A DNA stretch of 38,250 bases. Origin: an uncultured Bacteroidota bacterium (lineage in GTDB: Bacteria > Bacteroidota > Bacteroidia > Flavobacteriales > Flavobacteriaceae). The translations under genes and the position numbers were made by a program. Positions 32,084-38,250 of this stretch are shown here, piece by piece. Location: positions 1-38,250 of the forward strand of contig CACKBZ010000010.1 of assembly GCA_902598525.1 (NCBI GenBank), given 5' to 3'. The notes beneath the pieces are model-generated. The model saw only the letters and a list, made by a program, of their open reading frames with translations. It was not told the origin of the DNA and ran no database searches. Numbering within the stretch: the stretch's first letter is position 1; every line of letters begins with the position of its first letter.

Positions 32084-32440
32084 ATTTAGAATAATTTTTT
32101 TATAATAGTTTTCAAGTGCTCTTTTGTAAGCTACTACGAATTGATAGAATCTGTAGAGTCCTAAATCACCAAACCTATCAAGCTCGTTGTATGTATTAGA
32201 TTGATATTTTTTTAACCTTCTATCCAGAATATCTTGAATTTTTTTTACTTTACTGAAAATTAAAATTTTACTAATTTTTTTTTCAAAATTTAATTCATAC
32301 TTCTTGACTATACCTTTGATCTCCTTGGGAGAAAGCTCATTATACCTATGAATCTCGTTGTAATTTTCTCTGTATTCTTTAAAAAGCCAATTATATTCTA
32401 AATAAATACCGTTAAATATAAGTTTAAAAAATAGTCTCAT
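32081..32440 (-). CDS. Basic protein of unknown function, 119 residues
   Basis: A soluble-looking, very basic, tyrosine- and lysine-rich protein, mostly helical. It starts M-R-L-F-F-K-L-I-F and contains E-L-S-P-K-E-I-K-G-I-V-K-K-Y, K-I-Q-D-I-L-D-R-R-L-K-K-Y and Y-R-F-Y-Q-F-V-V-A-Y-K-R-A. No cysteine, signal cleavage site or known motif; a nucleic-acid or membrane-surface role is possible but unproven. An exact -7 element 22 bases before the ATG supports it as a real gene. It ends 17 bases before the nitroreductase start. Confidence 0.6.
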   Translation of the reverse strand: MRLFFKLIFNGIYLEYNWLFKEYRENYNEIHRYNELSPKEIKGIVKKYELNFEKKISKILIFSKVKKIQDILDRRLKKYQSNTYNELDRFGDLGLYRFYQFVVAYKRALENYYKKIILN

Positions 32441-32462
32441 TTTTATAAATTAGATATTGTAA

Positions 32463-32470
32463 CAAATATA
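32463..32470 (-). promoter_or_regulatory. -7 promoter element TATATTTG
   Basis: Exact TAnnTTTG on the minus strand, 22 bases before the ATG at 32440. Confidence 0.5.
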
Positions 32471-32525
32471 AAATAGCCAAAGTGACAAAAATAATATTAT
32501 TATACTTACTTATTTAAACTTAAAT

Positions 32526-32681
32526 ATGTTTTCATTTAAAAAGATTAATTTTCTAATTGGTAGAAACAAGGTACTTCAAAAACTAGCCTATTCTAAGACA
32601 TATATGTTCTATTCAATGAAGATGATATATTATAAATTTGGCTGGCTTCTTAAACTAATAAAAAAATACTTAATAAGGTAA
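32526..32681 (+). CDS. Candidate 51-residue basic protein
   Basis: ATG at 32526 opens 51 codons rich in lysine, tyrosine and hydrophobic residues (F-K-K-I-N-F-L-I-G-R-N-K then a Y-M-F-Y-S-M-K-M-I-Y-Y-K-F-G-W-L-L-K stretch and K-K-Y-L-I-R). It could be an amphipathic membrane-surface peptide. No family or promoter is recognised, and composition alone could produce such a frame. Confidence 0.3.
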   Translation: MFSFKKINFLIGRNKVLQKLAYSKTYMFYSMKMIYYKFGWLLKLIKKYLIR

Positions 32682-32748
32682 ATTAATTCAAGCCTTCCTT
32701 TTCTAGTAATAATCTAAATTCAATATTTTTATAGTTAATATTCACAAA

Positions 32749-33213
32749 ATGTATAGGATAGAATTTACCTATGAAGAAATGATTGAGTCGATTAAAAACA
32801 TTTCAGATCAATTATCTAAATCAAAGTTCGATCCCGACATTATAGTTAGTGTCAATAGGGGAGGTTGTATTCCTGGTATATATCTATCTCATCACAAAGA
32901 TAAGCCCCATGATGCCATAAGTATTCAGTTTAGAAATTCAGATAAAGATCCAAATACAAAAAGTATTGAAAAAAAAATAAAAAATTATAATTCAGTTTTA
33001 ATAATTGACGATATTAATGATTCAGGTAGAACAATTAGTTTTATAAAAGAACTTTGTAAAAAAATAAATACTGAGGTTCATTATGCAGTTCTAATAAATA
33101 ATTTAAAGAGCTCAGTAGATGTTGAATACTATGGTAAAACCATTGATTCAAAACCTGATGATTCATGGTATATATTTCCATGGGAAAATTGGTGGAAAAT
33201 AAATGAAAAATAA
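32749..33213 (+). CDS. Type I phosphoribosyltransferase (Gpt-like)
   Basis: A 154-residue cytoplasmic enzyme. The PRPP-binding motif V-L-I-I-D-D-I-N-D-S-G-R-T spans 83-95; the N-terminal V-S-V-N-R-G-G-C-I-P-G near 33-43 is the PPi loop; the C-terminal W-Y-I-F-P-W-E-N-W-W resembles the W-x-x-P-W-E end of xanthine-guanine phosphoribosyltransferases and archaeal relatives. It would attach a purine-like base to PRPP. Its stop lies inside the YhhQ-type transporter gene (11-base overlap), tying it to uptake of a base (inference). Confidence 0.9.
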   Translation: MYRIEFTYEEMIESIKNISDQLSKSKFDPDIIVSVNRGGCIPGIYLSHHKDKPHDAISIQFRNSDKDPNTKSIEKKIKNYNSVLIIDDINDSGRTISFIKELCKKINTEVHYAVLINNLKSSVDVEYYGKTIDSKPDDSWYIFPWENWWKINEK

Positions 33214-33799
33214 AATATTATTAAAATACCTTGTATTACTTCATATTGTAATAATATCATTATCTAATTTTCTAGTATCGATTCCTATAGAAGTAATTGG
33301 AGTAAAACTGACATTAGCAGCTTTCAGTTTTCCATTAGTAGTTGTTGCAACCGATTTAACTGTCAGACTTGTAGGTAAGTCAATAGCACAAAAAACTATT
33401 TCATTCGCATTTCCATTTGCAATTGTTTCATCCTTTCTAATTCTTTATTATGAGCAGAACTTAATATCAATTGCAATTAGAATAAGTTTAGCGAGTTCAG
33501 TTGCGTATGCTTTGAGTATACTTATTGATATTAACGCTTTTCAGTATTTTAGAAATAGATATTCGTATTGGTGGGTTGCACCTTCTCTTTCAACCTTCGT
33601 ATCAAATATTATTGATACTTATTCTTTTTTCTTTACTGCATTTTATAATTCTGAGGACATATTTATGTCAAAGAATTGGTTTGAAATTGCTACAAATCAA
33701 CTTATAATTAAAATTATTATTGGGCTTATCTTGTTTCTACCCATTTATGGCGTGATTCTCAATTACCTAAAAAAAAGAATAATTAAAGAAGAAAAATAG
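33203..33799 (+). CDS. yhhQ: YhhQ/VUT-family queuosine-precursor-type transporter
   Basis: A 198-residue membrane protein with about six helices. Family motifs are S-L-S-N-F-L-V near 19-25, A-A-F-S-F-P-L-V-V-V-A-T-D-L-T-V-R near 39-55, the middle I-R-I-S-L-A-S-S-V-A-Y helix and W-W-V-A-P-S-L-S-T-F-V-S-N-I-I-D-T near 122-138, then the F-L-P-I-Y-G-V-I-L-N-Y-L close. In E. coli YhhQ imports 7-cyano-7-deazaguanine and related bases for queuosine in tRNA. The 11-base overlap with the phosphoribosyltransferase suggests one salvage unit. No queuosine synthesis gene is in the window. Confidence 0.9.
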   Translation: MKNKILLKYLVLLHIVIISLSNFLVSIPIEVIGVKLTLAAFSFPLVVVATDLTVRLVGKSIAQKTISFAFPFAIVSSFLILYYEQNLISIAIRISLASSVAYALSILIDINAFQYFRNRYSYWWVAPSLSTFVSNIIDTYSFFFTAFYNSEDIFMSKNWFEIATNQLIIKIIIGLILFLPIYGVILNYLKKRIIKEEK

Positions 33800-33819
33800 A
33801 TTAATTTACAATCAATTAA

Positions 33820-34491
33820 ATGCAAGTAATTCCAAATAATACAATTAGTTTTTTAAAAGAACTTAAGTTAAATAACAATAGGGACTGGTTTAACGAAAAT
33901 AAAGATCAGTTTAAGTCTATTCAAGCTGATATAAAAACATTTGCGAATGAGGTTAAAGACTCTCTAAACATCTCAGATGATATCGAAAAAGTAAAAATTT
34001 TCAGGATATATAGAGACATAAGGTTTTCAAAAGATAAAACCCCTTTTAAAAAAAATATTGGGATGGCTTTTCATAGAGCAAAACCTGAGCTTAGAGGAGG
34101 TTATTACCTTGAAATATCAGCAGATCAGAGCTTTGTGGCAGTTGGCTTTTGGAATCCAAACAAAGAAGATTTGCTAAGAATTAGAAAAGAAATAGAAATA
34201 GATGGTCAAGAGTTTAAAAGTATTATAAATCAAAAAAAAATTAAAGATATATGGGGAGAGATTAAAGGAGAGGAGGTAAAAACATCTCCAAAAGGTTTTG
34301 ATCGAAATCATGAACATATAGACCTAATTAAAAAAAAGCAGTTCATATTTATAAAAAAGCTAAGAGAAGAGGATATTCTAAATAATAACTTTCAAAAAGA
34401 ACTTATTAATTGTTTTGTTTCTATTAGACCTTTTTTTGATTATATGTCTGAAATTCTTACTACAAACCTAAATGGAGAGTCAATTATTTAG
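33820..34491 (+). CDS. DUF2461 family protein
   Basis: A 223-residue cytoplasmic protein matching DUF2461. The opening F-L-K-E-L-K-L-N-N-N-R-D-W-F-N-E-N-K near 11-28, the F-R-I-Y-R-D-I-R-F-S-K-D-K-T-P-F-K-K near 61-78, G-G-Y-Y-L-E-I near 93-99 and a late S-P-K-G-F-D-R-N-H segment are characteristic. The function of the family is unknown. It follows the YhhQ gene by 20 bases and may share the transcript. Confidence 0.92.
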   Translation: MQVIPNNTISFLKELKLNNNRDWFNENKDQFKSIQADIKTFANEVKDSLNISDDIEKVKIFRIYRDIRFSKDKTPFKKNIGMAFHRAKPELRGGYYLEISADQSFVAVGFWNPNKEDLLRIRKEIEIDGQEFKSIINQKKIKDIWGEIKGEEVKTSPKGFDRNHEHIDLIKKKQFIFIKKLREEDILNNNFQKELINCFVSIRPFFDYMSEILTTNLNGESII

Positions 34492-34547
34492 AGAATATCA
34501 AATATGATTTTACTGTAAAATTTTAATTTATTATTTAAATTAGATAC

Positions 34548-36176
34548 ATGAGAAAGTTTGCTTTATCTTTTTTTATTTTAATATTATCATGCTCTGATAA
34601 CCCAATAATTCTATGGGAAAATTATGATGAAAGTCAAGAAATAGAGGAAAACTCAACTCATGAAATAAGTAGGATGAGATATAAAAGACTTCAGTCATTA
34701 ACAAAAGATAGAAATGAAATCTTCAAGCCCTTTCATGACTTTTTAAAATCCTACGATGTATCATACCATAATTCAATAAAAGATTTGATTATAAATCAGG
34801 ACATTAAATCGATTCAGTCTCATATATCAAAAGGTAAATTTAATTATGAAGATTTAGTGAAGTTTTACATATACAGAATTTACAAATTTGAGATGGATAA
34901 AGATCTGTATCTAAATTCAATCATATCATTAAATCCAAAAATAATTAACGAAGCTAAAGAACTTGATAGAAATAATAACGCAGATAATTTACTCTATGGT
35001 ATTCCAATTTTAGTAAAAGATAATATCAATGTTGAAGGTATGGTTACATCAGCAGGCGCAAGTGTGTTTAAAGATAATCTGGTAGATATTAATGCAAGAG
35101 TTATAGAAAATTTAAAAAATAACAATGCTCTAATTCTCGGAAAATTAAACATGAGTGAATGGGCTTATTATTTCTGTAGACCTTGCCCTGTTGGATACAG
35201 CTCTATTGGAGGGCAAACTCTTAATCCATATGGCCGAAAAGTTTTTGAATCTGGAGGGTCAAGCTCTGGAAGTGGAGTCTCAATTGCAGCTAACTTTGCA
35301 GCTGCTTCAATTGGTTCAGAAACTTCAGGTTCGATATTATCGCCTTCATCTAAAAATTCATTAGTTGGATTAAAACCAACTATTGGAAGTATAAGTAGAA
35401 CAGGTATTGTGCCAATATCAAGTTTCTTTGATACTTCAGGACCTATGACTACAAATGTTCATGATAATGCAATACTTTACAATTCTATGATAGGTTTCGA
35501 TGATAAGGATGAATTAAGCTTTAAAGCTGACAAGATTGATTTAGAAGAAATGAAAAGTTTTGATCCTAAAAATATTGTTGTTGGTATATCATCAAATATT
35601 TTAAATGATTCATTAATTGCAATTGCTCTAAATGATTTAAAGATTACTGGTGTCTCAAACGTTATTTATAATCCCGAAAAGTATTCATTGCCATCGTTTA
35701 GATCTATTTTAACGTCAGATATGAAAAGAGATCTACCAAAGTATATTTCTGATTACGCTAATAAGGATATTCAAGTTTTCAATGTAACAGATATAGTAGA
35801 ATTTAACAACAAAGATACATTGACACATGCACCCTATGGTCAGTATATATTTAACGAAATTAAAGAAGATAAAGTTTCTGACTCGGAATTAGAGCAAATG
35901 AAAATAAACACAAAATCCCAAGCAACTAATTATTTAAATAAGATTATGACTAGTAATGATTTTGATATCTTTATATCAGTTGATAACAGTATGGCTGGAA
36001 TTGCTGCAGCTGCTCATTTCCCAGCTTTGACAATTCCAATGGGGTATAGAAGTGATGGTCAACCATCAAATATTACATTTATAGGTAAATCAAAAAATGA
36101 ACAATTATTATATAATGTAGCGTATAAATATGAAAATCAATCTCAAAGAAGAGTTGCCCCAAAAAAATATAATTAA
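34548..36176 (+). CDS. Amidase-signature family lipoprotein
   Basis: A 542-residue exported enzyme with a lipobox ending L-S-C at 15. The Ser-cisSer-Lys triad is visible: K157 in I-L-V-K-D-N-I, the serine cluster G-G-S-S-S-G-S-G near 236-243, and the nucleophile S262 in G-S-E-T-S-G-S-I-L-S. The usual G-S-I-R of the signature is G-S-I-L-S-P, common in a Bacteroidota subgroup. Before the catalytic core is a 90-residue helical region. It cleaves an unknown carboxamide or peptide amide outside the cytoplasm. It starts 56 bases after DUF2461 and precedes DUF502 by 23 bases. Confidence 0.94.
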   Translation: MRKFALSFFILILSCSDNPIILWENYDESQEIEENSTHEISRMRYKRLQSLTKDRNEIFKPFHDFLKSYDVSYHNSIKDLIINQDIKSIQSHISKGKFNYEDLVKFYIYRIYKFEMDKDLYLNSIISLNPKIINEAKELDRNNNADNLLYGIPILVKDNINVEGMVTSAGASVFKDNLVDINARVIENLKNNNALILGKLNMSEWAYYFCRPCPVGYSSIGGQTLNPYGRKVFESGGSSSGSGVSIAANFAAASIGSETSGSILSPSSKNSLVGLKPTIGSISRTGIVPISSFFDTSGPMTTNVHDNAILYNSMIGFDDKDELSFKADKIDLEEMKSFDPKNIVVGISSNILNDSLIAIALNDLKITGVSNVIYNPEKYSLPSFRSILTSDMKRDLPKYISDYANKDIQVFNVTDIVEFNNKDTLTHAPYGQYIFNEIKEDKVSDSELEQMKINTKSQATNYLNKIMTSNDFDIFISVDNSMAGIAAAAHFPALTIPMGYRSDGQPSNITFIGKSKNEQLLYNVAYKYENQSQRRVAPKKYN

Positions 36177-36199
36177 ACACCAAAAATGATAAAAAGAAT

Positions 36200-36829
36200 A
36201 TGCTAAAATTATTGACACGATTAAGAAATTATCTTATTTCAGGACTACTTTTTTGGATACCTTTGATTCTGACCATTATCGTAATTAAGTTCTTTTTAGA
36301 ATTTGTTGACGGTCTTATTCCGCAAGAATATCTTCCTGAAGCTGTATTTAATCTAGAAACCTCTATTCCTGGGTCTGGAATAATCCTACTATTTTTAATT
36401 ATACTTATCACAGGCATTTTAGTTACTAATATACTTGGAAGAAGATTAGTAGCTATATGGGAAAGATTACTCAACAGAATTCCAGGCTTTCGAAACATAT
36501 ACAACATATTAAAAAAAGTTTCTGACACAGTATTAAACACATCATCTCAGAGTTTTAAAAAAGCATTTTTAATCCAATATCCAAGTAAAGGTATTTGGGT
36601 AATTGCATTTCAATCGGGAGATTATAGAGGTGAGGCAGAATCAATAATAGGTGATGAAACCATAAACCTCTTTGTACCAACTACCCCTAATCCCACCTCA
36701 GGCTTTTTTGTTTTGATTCCAAAAAAAGATGCATTTGAACTAGATATTAGTGTCGAAGACGCATTTAAGCTTGTTATTTCTGCTGGTGTTGTAACGCCTA
36801 ATTCTGTTAAAATAAAGAATAAAAAATGA
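36200..36829 (+). CDS. DUF502 family membrane protein
   Basis: A 209-residue protein with two N-terminal membrane helices (about 12-34 and 60-82) and a C-terminal cytoplasmic domain. DUF502 features are the L-R-N-Y-L-I-S-G-L-L-F-W-I-P start, the P-G-S-G-I-I between helices, I-P-G-F-R-N-I-Y near 98-105, and V-P-T-T-P-N-P-T-S-G-F near 157-167. Function is unknown; a transport or envelope role is often assumed. The two helices are joined by a periplasmic loop of about 25 residues. Confidence 0.93.
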   Translation: MLKLLTRLRNYLISGLLFWIPLILTIIVIKFFLEFVDGLIPQEYLPEAVFNLETSIPGSGIILLFLIILITGILVTNILGRRLVAIWERLLNRIPGFRNIYNILKKVSDTVLNTSSQSFKKAFLIQYPSKGIWVIAFQSGDYRGEAESIIGDETINLFVPTTPNPTSGFFVLIPKKDAFELDISVEDAFKLVISAGVVTPNSVKIKNKK

Positions 36830-36865
36830 CATATAGTAAGGGTATAAAATTTCTAAATTAGAGTT

Positions 36866-38179
36866 ATGAAAAAAATATTAGCATTAGTTGCAAGTTTAAT
36901 TATATCAAACCTCTCCTATTCGCAGAATGATGATGTAATTATCGATAAAATTTATTCTGAAAGTATTGAAAAGCTTAGTGCTAATTCAAAAGTTAAAAAA
37001 GCATTTAAATACATAATAGATATTGAAGAAAAAACAATGAAGAATCTAATTGAGCTGACTGAAATTGAGGCTCCTCCATTCAAGGAGGAAAAAAGAGCAT
37101 ATGAGTTTGCGGAAAGGTTAAAATTAGCAGGGATAGAAAATGTGTGGATTGATTCAATTGGTAATGTCATAGGGTTACTAAATGGTACAGTTGGAAATAA
37201 AAATATTGCAATTGATGCACACATAGATACAGTTTTTCCTGAGGGTACTGATGTTAAAGTCAAAATAAAAAATGATACTCTTTATGCTCCTGGGATTGCT
37301 GATGATACAAGAGGTCTTGCAATGATTCTTACTATAGCTGAAACAATTAAGAAAAATGATATTCAACCAATAAATAATATTTTATTTATTGGTACTGTAG
37401 GAGAAGAAGGGCTAGGGAATCTTAGAGGTGTTAGGTATTTATTTGAAAATAATAACCCAAAAATAGATTCATGGATTGCTATTGACGGTGGTTCTATAGG
37501 CAGAGTAAATAATCAAGCACTTGGTTCATATAGGTATGAAGTAGTTTTTGATGGTCCTGGTGGGCATTCATGGGGTGCTTTTGGACTTGTTAATCCACAC
37601 CACGCTTTAGGCTATGGAATTAAGGACTTTATTGAGAAAGCAGATAAATATACCTCATCTGGACCAAGGACCTCTTATAATGTAGGAATTATTAGCGGAG
37701 GAACTTCTATCAATTCAATACCCTTTAAATCATCAATGCAAATTGATATAAGATCGGTTGAGCCCTATAGACTTGATGATATGGAGGAAATACTTTTTAA
37801 TTCAATGCAATCTGCTTTAAAAGACCAAAATGAAATGAAAAGGAGTGGTCCTGACCTTAAGCTAACCATTAATAAAATTGGTGATAGGCCTTCAGGTAAA
37901 GTTGATGAATCAGTCCCACTGATTCAAAGAACAATTGCTGCTACTCAACATATGGGTGTTGAACCTCGTTTAACAATTGGTTCCACAAATTCAAATATAC
38001 CTATTTCTTTAGGCATACCTGCTGTAACAATTGGTCGTGGTGGAGATGGAGCAGGTGCTCACTCCTTGGATGAATGGTGGCTTAATAAAGATGGATATAA
38101 ATCTATACAACTAGCACTCTTAATATTATTATCTGAAACTGGAATTAACAGTCTTGATTTAAAAAACTTCTTAGATTAA
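36866..38179 (+). CDS. M20-family metallopeptidase, secreted
   Basis: A 437-residue protein with a Sec signal (cleavage near S-Y-S-Q, residue 20). The dinuclear zinc site is complete: H119 and D121 in D-A-H-I-D-T-V, D146 in A-D-D-T-R-G, E180-E181 in G-T-V-G-E-E-G, an aspartate in A-I-D-G-G-S, and a late histidine in G-A-G-A-H-S-L-D-E-W-W. A dimerisation (lid) domain with G-P-G-G-H-S-W-G-A-F lies in between. It is closest in plan to PepT/DapE-like di- and tripeptide peptidases. The remaining 71 bases of the window after the stop hold nothing I can identify. Confidence 0.94.
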   Translation: MKKILALVASLIISNLSYSQNDDVIIDKIYSESIEKLSANSKVKKAFKYIIDIEEKTMKNLIELTEIEAPPFKEEKRAYEFAERLKLAGIENVWIDSIGNVIGLLNGTVGNKNIAIDAHIDTVFPEGTDVKVKIKNDTLYAPGIADDTRGLAMILTIAETIKKNDIQPINNILFIGTVGEEGLGNLRGVRYLFENNNPKIDSWIAIDGGSIGRVNNQALGSYRYEVVFDGPGGHSWGAFGLVNPHHALGYGIKDFIEKADKYTSSGPRTSYNVGIISGGTSINSIPFKSSMQIDIRSVEPYRLDDMEEILFNSMQSALKDQNEMKRSGPDLKLTINKIGDRPSGKVDESVPLIQRTIAATQHMGVEPRLTIGSTNSNIPISLGIPAVTIGRGGDGAGAHSLDEWWLNKDGYKSIQLALLILLSETGINSLDLKNFLD

Positions 38180-38250
38180 GATCGAAAAGACTATTGTTAC
38201 AAAATCAGAAATAGTCAATTAATTTTAATAAAAATTTATCGATAAATGAA

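Larger units (their letters stand above)
32441..32748. other. Divergent intergenic region with one candidate small gene
   Basis: These 308 bases separate the minus-strand unknown gene from the phosphoribosyltransferase. They hold a -7 element for the minus gene (32463-32470) and a 51-codon frame (32526-32681). I see no terminator or RNA gene. Confidence 0.5.

Noticed and set aside
36229-36540. 103-codon minus-strand frame opposite DUF502
   Set aside because: Antisense to a clear DUF502 gene, with composition explained by the reverse complement of hydrophobic codons and no motif. The same reasoning removes the minus-strand frame at 36952-37263.
1-38250. tRNA, rRNA, CRISPR array, transposase or prophage genes
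   Set aside because: No cloverleaf arms with TTCGAATCC-like T-loops, no regularly spaced repeats, and no integrase or transposase motifs seen. The Bor-like lipoprotein alone is not evidence of a prophage.

Overview
The window looks like chromosomal DNA from a free-living, probably marine, member of the Bacteroidota (class Flavobacteriia). It is strongly AT-rich by eye (I did not count it) and very compact. Many exported proteins carry short lipoprotein signals ending in S/A-C-S or S-C. Eight starts are preceded by exact TAnnTTTG, the -7 promoter element of Bacteroidota, and purine-rich Shine-Dalgarno sequences are mostly absent. I see no tRNA, rRNA, CRISPR array, insertion sequence, integrase, phage gene or plasmid function, so this reads as ordinary core and accessory chromosome.

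Layout. 1-3107: end of a pterin carbinolamine dehydratase, a CotH-like lipoprotein, an aldo/keto reductase coupled to an NTF2-like protein, and a small zinc-ribbon protein. 3314-8501: two members of a secreted two-repeat family (3314 and 7145), an HMA-MauE membrane fusion diverging from a Bor-like lipoprotein, a 5'-nucleotidase split into two genes, and a fasciclin protein. 8630-11782: an N-formylglutamate amidohydrolase-like lipoprotein, MarC, DoxX, a 46-residue protein, dapF and a DUF2892 protein. 11810-17104: four hydrolases of C-N bonds (ChbG/YdjC-like, isoaspartyl peptidase, penicillin acylase, HDAC-like). 17162-19886: a tandem pair of the secreted two-repeat family, then a four-gene operon of unrecognised small and exported proteins. 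20089-25442: NTF2-like lipoproteins, a rhodanese overlapping an MFS transporter, an isochorismatase-like hydrolase and a tocopherol-cyclase-like protein. 25522-30576: amn with an esterase lipoprotein, several small genes, and an oligopeptidase B-like gene interrupted by one extra base in a homopolymer. 30673-38179: DUF2237, a nitroreductase, a phosphoribosyltransferase overlapping a YhhQ-type transporter, DUF2461, an amidase lipoprotein, DUF502 and an M20 peptidase.

How the genes work together. A large share of the recognised genes make envelope-targeted hydrolases of peptides, amides, esters and nucleotides. With the purine-salvage genes (split 5'-nucleotidase, amn, phosphoribosyltransferase with YhhQ) this fits an organism scavenging peptides, amino sugars and nucleosides from organic matter. 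Lysine/peptidoglycan synthesis (dapF) and general redox enzymes are interspersed. Genes are tightly packed: convergent genes share stop-codon bases, same-strand genes often overlap by a few bases, and terminators can sit directly against the next start codon.

The least explained content is the operon at 18713-19886 (one exported and three tiny membrane proteins, two ATGA couplings) and the four-member secreted family.
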